Shown here piece by piece: positions 42,576 through 51,586 of a DNA stretch of 64,000 nucleotides (positions are counted from its first letter, which is position 1; every line of letters starts with the position of its first letter). This DNA comes from Mucilaginibacter sp. SG564 (GTDB lineage: Bacteria > Bacteroidota > Bacteroidia > Sphingobacteriales > Sphingobacteriaceae). The stretch spans positions 310,001-374,000 of the forward strand of contig NZ_JABGNA010000001.1 of NCBI RefSeq assembly GCF_013149275.1, written 5' to 3'. The position numbers and the translations under genes are program-made. Below the pieces are notes generated by a model. The model made no database searches. It had not been told where the DNA came from and saw nothing but the letters and a program-made list of their open reading frames with translations.

Positions 42576-43499
42576 TTAAGCAGAATGTTTCTGTTCTTCA
42601 GGTAAGGTAAGTTGCTGGTTTTCGTATTCCCGCTGCAGTACACGCGCGGTTTGCGAACTACCATCATGGCTCCATCCGGGTGGATTTAGCAAATACCCCA
42701 ACTTGTTTTTGAAACCCGGAGCAAGTTTAACATCATGGATCAGAGCTTTCCACTCGTGAAAGATAATATTCACAGGGCCCATATCTTCGGGCTGCTTGGT
42801 GAGGCCATATTTAACTGGTTCGGGCAGATTTTCATCGCGGAAAGTACCGAACATCCTGTCCCAGATGATCAATACCATGCCCATATTTTTATCCAAATAT
42901 GGAATATTGGAGGCGTGGTGTACCCGGTGATGTGCTGGTGTTACAAACAGCCATCCATACCATTTGGGCAGTGACACTTTATACTGCGTATGTACAATAT
43001 TGCCGTAAAGTTGGGTAATGAGATAGGCATATAAAATATCAAGAGCATTAAAGCCCATCAATGCCAGTGGCAGATAAAAGAAAGTGCGATAAAAAGGCTC
43101 AAAAACTGTCGATCTAAATCCTGTGGTTAGATTAAAATGCTCAGACGAGTGGTGCGTTACATGCATGGCCCAAAAAAGCCTGCAGTAATGCCCTGTGTAG
43201 TGCAGCACCCAGTATAAAAAATCCTGCACCACAACCAATATAATCCAATACAGATAAACGTTGTGGATCTGAAAAAGCCTGAACTGATAGACAAAACTCA
43301 GCATAAAAAATGTGCTGGCCTTAACTATAAGGTTAGTAACTACGGCTAATGATGTAAGGTAAATATTATTAAAGGTATCGCGCTTTTCATAATATTTGCG
43401 GTTTTCCCAGTAGCTTAAACCCATCTCCACAATGGTTAATACCACCAGCAAACCCATCAGCACCAGGGCGGCCTTATTCCGGGGATCTAAAGCAGACAT
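42576..43499 (-). CDS. Sterol desaturase / fatty acid hydroxylase family protein
   Basis: 307 aa with several membrane helices. The eight-histidine di-iron signature is complete: HYTGH, then HVTHHSSEH, then HHRVHH in FVTPAHHRVHHASN. Membrane-bound di-iron oxygenases of this family hydroxylate or desaturate lipids such as sphingolipid bases or carotenoids. It starts 1 bp after aroB stops, so translation is coupled although the pathways differ. The substrate is unknown; sphingolipid or fatty-acid hydroxylation is plausible in this group of bacteria. Confidence 0.92.
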   Translation of the reverse strand: MSALDPRNKAALVLMGLLVVLTIVEMGLSYWENRKYYEKRDTFNNIYLTSLAVVTNLIVKASTFFMLSFVYQFRLFQIHNVYLYWIILVVVQDFLYWVLHYTGHYCRLFWAMHVTHHSSEHFNLTTGFRSTVFEPFYRTFFYLPLALMGFNALDILYAYLITQLYGNIVHTQYKVSLPKWYGWLFVTPAHHRVHHASNIPYLDKNMGMVLIIWDRMFGTFRDENLPEPVKYGLTKQPEDMGPVNIIFHEWKALIHDVKLAPGFKNKLGYLLNPPGWSHDGSSQTARVLQREYENQQLTLPEEQKHSA

Positions 43500-43500
43500 T

Positions 43501-44565
43501 TTACAAATTAATGTAATACATTAAACTTTCACGAAGTTCGGCTTCTGTACAGATATTATCAATATTGCATTCCCCGATTTTATTCAGCAGCGTGCAATTT
43601 ATTTTATTATCCTGGTTCTTTTTATCCTTTTGCATAATGGCAAACAGGGTATCAAAACTATCCTCTTTGATCGTGTATCTTGGATAAAGATCGTTGAACA
43701 CGCGGGTTATTTCGCTTAATTCTTCTGCGCTTAAACCTGTTTTTTTGTATGCAAGATATGATTCGCAGATCATGCCGATGGCTATGGCCTCGCCGTGTGA
43801 TAGTGGGTCAGTATCATTGATCAACGAATTGGTTTCAATAGCGTGACCAATGGTGTGGCCAAAATTTAATGCTTTCCTGATACCCTTTTCTGTAGGATCT
43901 TCAATGGTGATCACGTTTTTTATCTCTACAGAACGATAAACCAACTGCACCGAAGGGTTTTTCAGATCGCTTGATTTTAGCTCTTCCCAATATGCGGCGT
44001 CGGCAATAAGGCCATGCTTAAGCATTTCTGCTAAACCCGAAAGTATTTGTCGAGGCGGCAGGGTCTTTAAAAAATCATACTCAATAAATACAGCTTTGGG
44101 CTGAGTAAAAGTACCCACAATGTTTTTGATACTATCAATATCGATACCTGTTTTACCGCCAACGGAGGCATCTACCTGTGATAACAGGGTAGTAGGTACA
44201 TGTACAAAATCAATCCCTCTTTTGAATGTCGAAGCAGCAAAACCACCCAGATCGGTCACAACGCCACCTCCAAGGTTTATCATTAAACTTTTGCGGTCGG
44301 CACTAAAATCTATCAACATTTTCCATACGCCGATGCAAAAATCAATATCCTTGCTTTCCTCGCCAGCGTTTATTTCGATAAGATCGTAATCACCAAGTAC
44401 GTCTAATTTACTTTTTACAAGAGGCAAACAGTGAACGCCGGTATTTTCGTCGGTTAAAATAAAAAATTTAGAATAGGCGCCTTTTTTTACAAAATCGGCT
44501 AACTCATCAATACTGTTATTGAAATATATAGGGTAATTGTCGCTTTGGATGGTATTCATTGTCAT
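43501..44565 (-). CDS. aroB: 3-dehydroquinate synthase
   Basis: 354 aa. It turns DAHP into 3-dehydroquinate with NAD and a divalent metal. Motifs: MINLGGGVVTDLGGFAAS, FVHVPTTLLSQVDASVGGKTGI, a metal Glu in LSGLAEMLKHGLI, and ALNFGHTIGHAIE with metal His. The start ATG at 44565 overlaps the stop of the S4 gene in an ATGA, so the two are translationally coupled. A second member of the family, eboD, lies at 50360-51544 but has altered motifs. Confidence 0.96.
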   Translation of the reverse strand: MTMNTIQSDNYPIYFNNSIDELADFVKKGAYSKFFILTDENTGVHCLPLVKSKLDVLGDYDLIEINAGEESKDIDFCIGVWKMLIDFSADRKSLMINLGGGVVTDLGGFAASTFKRGIDFVHVPTTLLSQVDASVGGKTGIDIDSIKNIVGTFTQPKAVFIEYDFLKTLPPRQILSGLAEMLKHGLIADAAYWEELKSSDLKNPSVQLVYRSVEIKNVITIEDPTEKGIRKALNFGHTIGHAIETNSLINDTDPLSHGEAIAIGMICESYLAYKKTGLSAEELSEITRVFNDLYPRYTIKEDSFDTLFAIMQKDKKNQDNKINCTLLNKIGECNIDNICTEAELRESLMYYINL

Positions 44566-44768
44566 ATTACCAGGATTTTATTTCCCCTAAATTCAACGGT
44601 ATCACCACGCTTAACTTTAAGGCGTTTTCGATAATCAACCTCGCCATTATATTTCACTTCGCCCTCACTTACAACTATTTGAGCCTCTCCGCCGGTTGAT
44701 ACCAGATTGGTAGCTTTTAGCAGTTGTATCATCGGAATATAATCGCCTGTTAATTTAAATTCTGTCAT
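44562..44768 (-). CDS. Small RNA-binding S4-domain protein
   Basis: 68 aa, the length of stand-alone S4 proteins of the YbcJ/YaaA type. The S4 fold is evident: IPMIQLLKATNLVSTGGEAQ, then VSEGEVKYNGEVDYRKRLKV and RGDTVEFRGNKILVI. It probably binds structured RNA, perhaps on ribosomes. It overlaps aroB by 4 nt. A -7-like TATTTTTG (44783-44776) is 7 nt before the start. Confidence 0.9.
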   Translation of the reverse strand: MTEFKLTGDYIPMIQLLKATNLVSTGGEAQIVVSEGEVKYNGEVDYRKRLKVKRGDTVEFRGNKILVI

Positions 44769-44815
44769 GGAGCGGCAAAAATAAACTATTCATGGAATAT
44801 TGAGATATCATTTTA

Positions 44816-44823
44816 TAATTTTG
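44816..44823 (+). promoter_or_regulatory. -7-like element directly before the proline dehydrogenase start
   Basis: TAATTTTG followed by CAG and the ATG at 44827. A transcript starting there would be leaderless. The nearest TTG is only 13 nt upstream, so the -33 is poor. Confidence 0.35.
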
Positions 44824-44826
44824 CAG

Positions 44827-46029
44827 ATGCTTTCTAACGAAACGAACAACAAATCCAAACAGGTTAAGCCCTCTTTTGAAAATACCGAAATCGCTTTCCG
44901 TCACTCATCCAATGCTGATCTTAACCGGGCTTACTGGTTATTCAGGATAATCAATGTTAACTTTTTAGTAAAGATAGGTCCCCCGGTAACTAATTTTGCT
45001 ATCAAGATAGGTTTACCTATTAAAAGCCTGATCAAGGCTACCATATTTAAACACTTTTGCGGCGGTGAAACTATTAACGAGTGTAATAATACCATTAAAA
45101 ATTTAAACAGCGGCGGAGTAGGTACCATACTGGATTACTCGATAGAAGGAGAGGATGACGAGGCTGTTTTTGACAGCACACGTGATGAGATCATCCGTAC
45201 TATAGAACGGGCAACTTCAGATAAGGCTGTACCACTTACTGTTTTCAAGGTAACCGGTGTTGGCCGTTTTGCATTACTGGAAAAACTGGATGCTAAATTG
45301 GCTCTTAATGCCGAAGAAGAAAAAGAATGGCAAAGGGTACAAAATAGGGTATTGGCTATATGTGATAAAGCTCATGTTAACAATGTACCCGTGATGATTG
45401 ATGCCGAAGAGAGCTGGATACAAGAAACCATTGATCTTTTGGCTTTAACCATGATGAGCCGTTTTAATACCAAAACTGCCATAGTTTATAATACTTACCA
45501 AATGTACAGGCATGATAAGCTGGCATCTATATTGAACGATCATGAAATAGCCGTTAGTGAAGGCTTTATTTTGGGAGCTAAGATTGTGCGTGGTGCTTAC
45601 ATGGAAAAAGAGCGTAAACGTGCCGAGGAAAATGGTTATCCATCACCTATTCAGCCTGATAAAAAATCTACCGACCTGGATTATGATTCCGCGTTGGATT
45701 ACTGCACCACCCATATCGATAAAATTGCCTTTATTGCCGGTACCCACAATGAGGAGAGCTGCCGTTTACTGGCCGAGCTTTTAGACAGTAAAGGTATCGA
45801 CCACAAACACCCGCATGTATACTTTTCGCAGCTGTTAGGGATGAGCGATAATTTGAGCTTTAACCTGGCCGATGCTCAATATAATGTAGCCAAATATGTT
45901 CCGTATGGCCCGATTAAAGCTGTATTGCCGTACTTATTCAGAAGGGCCCAGGAAAATACAGCTATAGCCGGTCAAATGAGCCGCGAGCTTAGCCTGATTG
46001 TGAAAGAACGGAAAAGACGGAAACAGTAA
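44827..46029 (+). CDS. Proline dehydrogenase
   Basis: 400 aa from ATG 44827 (MLSNETNNKSKQVKPSFEN); the frame is open to a TTG at 44800. It is a stand-alone PRODH, FAD-dependent, oxidising proline to pyrroline-5-carboxylate. Family motifs: GVGTILDYSIEGEDDE, VPVMIDAEESWIQ, KTAIVYNTYQMYR, GAKIVRGAYMEKERKRA, and the C-terminal YVPYGPIKAVLPYLFRRAQEN with substrate-binding Arg pair. No P5C dehydrogenase gene is adjacent. A terminator hairpin follows. Confidence 0.93.
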   Translation: MLSNETNNKSKQVKPSFENTEIAFRHSSNADLNRAYWLFRIINVNFLVKIGPPVTNFAIKIGLPIKSLIKATIFKHFCGGETINECNNTIKNLNSGGVGTILDYSIEGEDDEAVFDSTRDEIIRTIERATSDKAVPLTVFKVTGVGRFALLEKLDAKLALNAEEEKEWQRVQNRVLAICDKAHVNNVPVMIDAEESWIQETIDLLALTMMSRFNTKTAIVYNTYQMYRHDKLASILNDHEIAVSEGFILGAKIVRGAYMEKERKRAEENGYPSPIQPDKKSTDLDYDSALDYCTTHIDKIAFIAGTHNEESCRLLAELLDSKGIDHKHPHVYFSQLLGMSDNLSFNLADAQYNVAKYVPYGPIKAVLPYLFRRAQENTAIAGQMSRELSLIVKERKRRKQ

Positions 46030-46048
46030 CTACGTTTACGACAATATC

Positions 46049-46083
46049 AAAAAGGCCATTTCTTTAAAAGGGAATGGCTTTTT
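46049..46083 (+). terminator. Terminator after the proline dehydrogenase gene
   Basis: AAAAAGGCCATTTC and GGGAATGGCTTTTTT pair with G-T wobbles around a 9-nt loop, followed by a T-run. Confidence 0.8.
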
Positions 46084-46129
46084 TATTGTCATTAAAAATA
46101 GCGTCATCAATACTCCATTAACAAAAAAG

Positions 46130-46227
46130 TGGGTTTACATGGTTTACACTTTTTATGGTCAACGTGATGTTAAATTTCTATCAATCAATTGTTTATGTTT
46201 TATTTCCTTGGAAAAGTGTAAACCGTG
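46130..46227 (+). promoter_or_regulatory. Repeated GGTTTACA sites upstream of the nuclease gene
   Basis: Two GGTTTACA copies in tandem (about 46132-46148), with CATGGTTTACACTTTTT at 46138-46154. An inverted copy (GAAAAGTGTAAACCGTG) lies at 46211-46227. The rest of the 344-bp gap to the nuclease start shows no further feature. Confidence 0.5.
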
Positions 46228-46373
46228 TTTTTGGGTATATAAGCGCCTGTTGAATCGGAGATAATTTTATTGAGATGTCATCTCGTTTTCTTAATAATTA
46301 AAGAACAATCATTTAATCAAGGGCTAATATTGCCGGGTTTAAATTTATTGCATTATAAACTAAATTTAATATT

Positions 46374-47759
46374 ATGCAATTAAAACGGTCCTCATTTGTT
46401 CTCCTTATCTCATCATTGCTACTGATATCCTGCCAGAAATCATTAGTAAGCCCAATTCCAACGGATCCTGCAACGATCGGTACCAAAGCAAAAACTCAGG
46501 CTGTGGTACAAACTTTTGATGAAGATTTTGAGTCCGGATCAAAGACCGGGTATGCGGCGGCTGATGTTTCATTGAATAGCGGTTCCTGGAATCTTGACGA
46601 TGCATTGATCGGAACCAGTACCTCTGATCGGAAAAACGGTAGCCGCTCTGTTCGCATCCGTAACACAGGTACTTTAAGTATGAGTTTTGATGTGAGTACT
46701 GGTGCCTCGACCGTTACCATGAATTACGGGGTTTATGGCACCGATGGCTCTTCTGCATTTCAATTGTGGGTTTCGGCTAACGGGGGAAGCAGTTATACAC
46801 AGGTTGGCTCTATTGAGATAACCGCATCAAGCACCACTTTAAATACTGTCACTTTTACTGTTAACCAATCTGGTTCTTTACGTTTTCAATTGAGAAAGAC
46901 CTCAGGCGGCGTTAACCGGATCAACATTGACGACTTTATTATTAACAGCTTTGATTCTGGTTCCGGCGGTGGAACAGGTGGCGGATCGGGAAGTTCAACC
47001 GCTGATAATACAAATTTATTGTTAGGTAACCCGACGGGTGCTACAAACAATACTGCTAACGCGGATAATTACCTGATCGATCAGACTTATTATACAGAAA
47101 GTTATAATCGGGATAAAGGTGTACCCAATTGGGTAAGCTGGTATGTAGGTAGTACCTCTCTGGGTGCTATAGATCGTTCGAATGATTTTCGTGCAGATAC
47201 CAATTTACCAGCCGGTTGGTATGAAGTTTCCAATACCAGCTATTCCGGTTCGGGTTTTGACCGTGGGCATAATTGCCCGAGTGCCGACCGTACGTCTTCT
47301 ACGGCGGCTAACCAATCTACCTTTTTAATGGATAATATGATTCCACAAGCCCCGAATAATAATGAGCACACCTGGGCTAATCTGGAAGCTTACGGCCGAT
47401 CGCTGGTCAATGCAGGTAACGAGATCTATGTAGTGATGGGCAGTTATGGTTCGGGTGGTACGGGTTCCAGTGGTTCTGCTACCACCGTTGATGGCGGCCA
47501 TGTGGTTGTGCCTTCCAATATCTGGAAAGTGATTGTGGTTATACCTAATGGCAATAACGACCTTAGCCGTATTACCACTGATACCCGCGTGATAGCCGTA
47601 AATACGCCAAACATCAATTCGATCAGTTCCGACTGGAGTCAGTATATTACTACGGTAAAAGATATTGAGAATGCTACTGGTTACACTTTGTTCTCTAATT
47701 TACCGGCCAGTATACGTACCGCGCTTGAAACAAAACGGGATGCCGGTACGGCTAACTAA
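46374..47759 (+). CDS. Secreted DNA/RNA non-specific endonuclease lipoprotein
   Basis: 461 aa. A lipoprotein signal ends LLLISC (Cys 20). Residues about 45-195 form a beta-sandwich like those in surface-adhesion or carbohydrate-binding modules. A Gly/Ser linker (about 196-210) leads to the NucA-type beta-beta-alpha-metal nuclease domain. GFDRGHNCPSAD (296-305) supplies the catalytic His 299, and NMIPQAPNNNEHTWANLE the Mg-binding Asn and a Glu. It should degrade extracellular nucleic acid at the cell surface. The gene is alone, with GGTTTACA repeats in front. Confidence 0.92.
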   Translation: MQLKRSSFVLLISSLLLISCQKSLVSPIPTDPATIGTKAKTQAVVQTFDEDFESGSKTGYAAADVSLNSGSWNLDDALIGTSTSDRKNGSRSVRIRNTGTLSMSFDVSTGASTVTMNYGVYGTDGSSAFQLWVSANGGSSYTQVGSIEITASSTTLNTVTFTVNQSGSLRFQLRKTSGGVNRINIDDFIINSFDSGSGGGTGGGSGSSTADNTNLLLGNPTGATNNTANADNYLIDQTYYTESYNRDKGVPNWVSWYVGSTSLGAIDRSNDFRADTNLPAGWYEVSNTSYSGSGFDRGHNCPSADRTSSTAANQSTFLMDNMIPQAPNNNEHTWANLEAYGRSLVNAGNEIYVVMGSYGSGGTGSSGSATTVDGGHVVVPSNIWKVIVVIPNGNNDLSRITTDTRVIAVNTPNINSISSDWSQYITTVKDIENATGYTLFSNLPASIRTALETKRDAGTAN

Positions 47760-47763
47760 TAAG

Positions 47764-47799
47764 CTGCATTAATCAGAAATAATCCCCTGATTAATGCAG
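47764..47799. terminator. Hairpin between convergent nuclease and eboF genes
   Basis: CTGCATTAATCAG and its perfect complement form a 13-bp stem with a 10-nt loop. It overlaps the eboF stop codon. It is likely a bidirectional terminator, although it lacks a T-run. Confidence 0.7.
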
Positions 47800-49140
47800 G
47801 TGCTGCCATATGATATCAAAAACATCAGCAGCATTGATGTTTTTGATATCATTTTCCTTGTCGGTAATAATAACGGGTTTATAAGCTTCTGGAATACCAA
47901 TTCGGCCATGTGAGCCTTTTATTAAAGTGGCATCAAGCGGTATTACATCCATTACATATCTTAAGCCTGCTTTTTTTCTTAAAAGTTTATATCCGGCTCT
48001 TAGCTTTGAGGTCATAAACATCTCTACCGGATCATAGCCCGGTTTTTTGTGGATATCGACCACCCGTGCGTAATCGGGTGCTTTGGCATCATCGAACCAG
48101 AAATAGTAGGTGAACCAACTGTTCTCGGCAGCCATCAGTACCAGATCTCCTGAACGCTCGTGTTGAATATGATGATCAACCTGTGCAGATTTGTCTAGCA
48201 CCAACTCTACACCGGATATGTTTTGCAATAATGTTTTTACCTGTTCGGTTACTGTTTTGTCATTGATATAAATATGGGCTACCTGGTGATCGGCCACGGC
48301 AAATGCTTTGGATGCGCCGGCGTCCAATAACTCTAAACCTCGTTCTGTTCTGATCTGTAAAAGGCCATGTTTCCGCAATATGCGGTTAAGGTGAATGGGA
48401 TTATTTACCGGGGCAACGCCATACTCAGAAAGCAGGATAATACGGGCTCCTTTATTCTGATAAAAGGTTACCAGTTGCTCAACTACCGCGTCAATTTCTT
48501 GCAGCTCTTTACCGATCATAGAAAGATCAGGCCCAAATTTCTGGAGGCAATAATCAAGGTGGGGGAGATAGATCAATGTAAGTGTAGGGTTGTTCAACTC
48601 TTCATTCATCATGGCCGCATCCGCTATCCACTGGGTTGATTTAATGTTGGCACCGGGTCCCCAAAATTGGAATAAGGGGAATTGTCCCAGTTTATTTTGT
48701 AATTGGTCGCGTAGTTCAGCGGGATGGGAATAACAATCAGGTATTTTACGTCCATCTGCCAGGTAATTAGGGCGTGGGGTTACCGAATAATCGGCCGACG
48801 AATACATATTGTACCACCAAAACATATTGGCACAGGTAAAAGACGGATCTTCTTTTTTGGCTTTATCCCATATTTTTTCGCCATGAACAAGTTTGTTGGA
48901 TTGTTTCCAGAATTTTACCTCACTATCGGCATGATCATACCAGCCATTACCCACAATACCCGTGTCTGAGGGGAATTTCCCTGTTAAATAGCTGGATTGA
49001 ACCGCGGTGGTAACTGCAGGTAATAACGGCTCAATGGTAGTAAGATGCCTTTGACTAATATATTTTTGAAGAAAAGGAGTGTGTTGCCCTATTACTGAAG
49101 ATGATAATCCTACAATATCAATCACTACTGTTTTATTCAT
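47791..49140 (-). CDS. eboF: EboF-like nucleotide pyrophosphatase/phosphodiesterase (alkaline phosphatase fold)
   Basis: 449 aa. N-terminal KTVVIDIVGLSSSVIGQHTP has the metal-Asp, TTAVQSSYLTGKFPSD the Thr nucleophile region, and ILLSEYGVAPVNNP, HGRIGIPEAYKPVII the later metal sites. The type-I phosphodiesterase/NPP family cleaves phosphodiesters or pyrophosphates. There is no signal peptide, so cytoplasmic. It is the last gene of the ebo operon and starts 11 nt after eboE stops. Ebo function is tied to metabolite transport in cyanobacteria; the substrate in Bacteroidota is unknown. Confidence 0.88.
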   Translation of the reverse strand: MNKTVVIDIVGLSSSVIGQHTPFLQKYISQRHLTTIEPLLPAVTTAVQSSYLTGKFPSDTGIVGNGWYDHADSEVKFWKQSNKLVHGEKIWDKAKKEDPSFTCANMFWWYNMYSSADYSVTPRPNYLADGRKIPDCYSHPAELRDQLQNKLGQFPLFQFWGPGANIKSTQWIADAAMMNEELNNPTLTLIYLPHLDYCLQKFGPDLSMIGKELQEIDAVVEQLVTFYQNKGARIILLSEYGVAPVNNPIHLNRILRKHGLLQIRTERGLELLDAGASKAFAVADHQVAHIYINDKTVTEQVKTLLQNISGVELVLDKSAQVDHHIQHERSGDLVLMAAENSWFTYYFWFDDAKAPDYARVVDIHKKPGYDPVEMFMTSKLRAGYKLLRKKAGLRYVMDVIPLDATLIKGSHGRIGIPEAYKPVIITDKENDIKNINAADVFDIIWQHLH

Positions 49141-49151
49141 GGTATTTGTTT

Positions 49152-50363
49152 TTATGATGATAGTTTTGTTTTAACCCACGCCAGCTCCCTGATGATCGAT
49201 TCATTCAGAGGGACTTTTAACGACGAAGGCAAAACTTCCCAGGTATAAGTTTCTACTTCCAGATGGTTGGTGAAAGGGCTGCTTTTTTGAAGCGAAAGTA
49301 CTTCTGTAATATCTGACTGGGTAGATTTAACCAGGCCCATGTCTTCGACAAAGATAGGCACGTGAAAATGAGCCCGCCACTCTGTAACTTCAGGATCAGG
49401 AGCATCAGCTAATGCTTCTGAAAGATCAGGATAGCGTATCAATGAGCTATCATTGCGTTTAGCGATAACCTGATGGAGGTAGGTTGGCTCGTCAAATTTT
49501 GAAAGCTCATTGGTTACTTTCGATCTTTCTTCTAACAGCTCCGGAAGCTGTGCTTTTAATGCCGCGCTGATTTGAATTTTGCCGACCTTAATACCTTTTG
49601 TCCTGAGCTGTTCAATGATGGTTGTGTGCGGCTCATAACCAATAGCAAAGTGACAAACATCATAACATAAACAAACGTGCCTTTTCAGTAGCTCCACTGC
49701 TTCATCTTGGGTTATGCCCAACTTTTCCGAACAGTAGATTTTACCTTTCGCAAGCAGATCGTTTTCAAACCAGTTAATAAACTCCGGTCCCGATTCCAGG
49801 AAACCATCTGGTTCTGGTTCAATATCGAGGTGTAACAAAGTACCGGTAGATTCATAGATATAATGTAACGCTTCTACAACAGACAGAATATTTTGTGTGG
49901 CAATATTTTTAGCTTGTTCACTTTCTTCGGCGGTTGTAAACCAGGGCTTATAAGTAAGGGGAGAGGTTGAAATGCCGCCATCCATTCCCTCGGGTAATAG
50001 CACTGCCAGTATATTAAATAACCGGATGGTATAAGCCATGCGTTCCTTCGTAGTCCAATCGGGCGCATGTACCTGATCTTTAACCCGGGTATGATGAAAG
50101 CCACCATAGGGAAAGCCGTTCATGGTAAAAACATAGCCACCAACAACTTGCAGCCATTGTTTAAACTCTTCAAGATGACCGTCGTCTAATATTTCTACAC
50201 TGGCCTGGTTAGAAAGACGCAAACCGATTCCCATGGGTTCATGGGGAGATAGCGATTTTTTAATTATCGGAAAACTTTCTTTTAAAAGGGTAAAATGCGC
50301 GGCCCAGCTTTCACCTGCGTAGATGTTTGTACAGAAAGTTAAATGGCCTGAATTTAATTTCAT
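49152..50363 (-). CDS. eboE: EboE, TIM-barrel metabolite traffic protein
   Basis: 403 aa. MKLNSGHLTFCTNIYAGESW is the usual EboE start. The xylose-isomerase-like barrel has LHLDIEPEPDGFLESGPEF and VCLCYDVCHFAIGYEPH with candidate metal-binding Glu, Asp and His, and VGKIQISAALKAQLPEL. Its start overlaps the end of eboD by 4 nt, so the genes are translationally coupled. In cyanobacteria the ebo genes are needed for export of scytonemin precursors; that role cannot be assumed here. Confidence 0.9.
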   Translation of the reverse strand: MKLNSGHLTFCTNIYAGESWAAHFTLLKESFPIIKKSLSPHEPMGIGLRLSNQASVEILDDGHLEEFKQWLQVVGGYVFTMNGFPYGGFHHTRVKDQVHAPDWTTKERMAYTIRLFNILAVLLPEGMDGGISTSPLTYKPWFTTAEESEQAKNIATQNILSVVEALHYIYESTGTLLHLDIEPEPDGFLESGPEFINWFENDLLAKGKIYCSEKLGITQDEAVELLKRHVCLCYDVCHFAIGYEPHTTIIEQLRTKGIKVGKIQISAALKAQLPELLEERSKVTNELSKFDEPTYLHQVIAKRNDSSLIRYPDLSEALADAPDPEVTEWRAHFHVPIFVEDMGLVKSTQSDITEVLSLQKSSPFTNHLEVETYTWEVLPSSLKVPLNESIIRELAWVKTKLSS

Positions 50364-51544
50364 AAGACAGAAGATGAAAGATTGTGCGCTGTTTGCTGGT
50401 TGAGCTCAAATAAAATTTCACCTGCTTTTTTAACCAGCGCGGCATCAATTTCATGAGCTTCTTCGCCTTTGCCTATAGCTGTCAGTAAGGTGACGGTCAG
50501 CTGCCCGCCCAGATGTTCGCGGAACTCCTGTAAACCTAATAATATAGGGCTGTTATCATGTTCAACCTGAAGTAAAGGGTGGGTAAGTTCAAACCCTAAC
50601 TTTTGGATCAGGTTTAGTACTCTGTCTGATTCATCGCTTGATAAACGACCTGATAAATTGGAATATACGGTATCTAAAGCGATCCCCATAGCCACGGCTT
50701 CACCATGCCTGATCTCATAATTGGTGAGGTACTCCAATTTATGTGCACTCCAATGCCCAAAGTCAAGCGGGCGTGAAGAGCCGCTTTCAAAAGGATCGGC
50801 ACTGCGGATATGTTCCAGGTGCAATTTGGCGCATTGCCATATTTGATAGTTCATAGCATCCCGGTCTCGCTGAGCTAATAAGGTGGCGTTTTCTTCTAAC
50901 CAAGTGAAAAAAACTTTGTCTTTGATCAGGGCGACTTTTATGGCTTCAGCTATGCCCGATCGCCAGTCGCGATCGGATAGTGTTTCCAAAAACAGGTCAT
51001 CATTAAAAATCGCGACAGGAGGGGAGAATGTACCCAGGAAGTTTTTCTTGTTAAAATAATTGATGCCGTTTTTAACCCCTATACCGGAGTCATTCTGCGA
51101 CAGAACGGTAGTGGGTATCCGAATATGCTTAACGCCCCTGTGGCTAATAGTAGCCGCATAGCCAACCATGTCCAGTACGGCACCACCTCCAATTGCAGCA
51201 ACAAAAGAATGCCTGTCTATACTATAGCTGTTAATGGCTTCCAGAACCAGGTCCAAATAGCAGGTATCGTTCTTTACCGTTTCGCCACCCGGAATAATCA
51301 ATATATCCTGCACTAACTGCGTTTGGTTATACTGAATAAAATAGTCTTTTATCTGGCCAATTAAAGCAGGATGATTATTTGCTACACCCTCGTCAATCAC
51401 AAAAAGTATCTTTTTTACAGAAACGGAAGGATTGTTACCCGTTAAAAAGTCATTAATAAGTTTATTAGCAGGATCAAAAAGTGCCGATGTGAAAAAGACG
51501 TTGTAACTAAATTTTACCGTAAATGATTGGTGTAGCGTATCCAT
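50360..51544 (-). CDS. eboD: EboD, 3-dehydroquinate synthase-like protein
   Basis: 394 aa. It has the dehydroquinate-synthase fold: AIGGGAVLDMVGYAATISHR, PTTVLSQNDSGIGVKNGIN, and RPLDFGHWSAHKLEYL with metal His. The sugar-type motif VGGKTG of true AroB (as in aroB at 43501-44565) is IGVKNG here, which marks 2-epi-5-epi-valiolone-synthase-like or EboD proteins. A paralog of aroB inside the ebo operon, probably making a cyclitol-like intermediate or acting on a related substrate; which one is not known. Confidence 0.9.
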   Translation of the reverse strand: MDTLHQSFTVKFSYNVFFTSALFDPANKLINDFLTGNNPSVSVKKILFVIDEGVANNHPALIGQIKDYFIQYNQTQLVQDILIIPGGETVKNDTCYLDLVLEAINSYSIDRHSFVAAIGGGAVLDMVGYAATISHRGVKHIRIPTTVLSQNDSGIGVKNGINYFNKKNFLGTFSPPVAIFNDDLFLETLSDRDWRSGIAEAIKVALIKDKVFFTWLEENATLLAQRDRDAMNYQIWQCAKLHLEHIRSADPFESGSSRPLDFGHWSAHKLEYLTNYEIRHGEAVAMGIALDTVYSNLSGRLSSDESDRVLNLIQKLGFELTHPLLQVEHDNSPILLGLQEFREHLGGQLTVTLLTAIGKGEEAHEIDAALVKKAGEILFELNQQTAHNLSSSVL

Positions 51545-51586
51545 ATAGTATGGTATTGGGAATGATTATTAATGAGCATTATGAAA

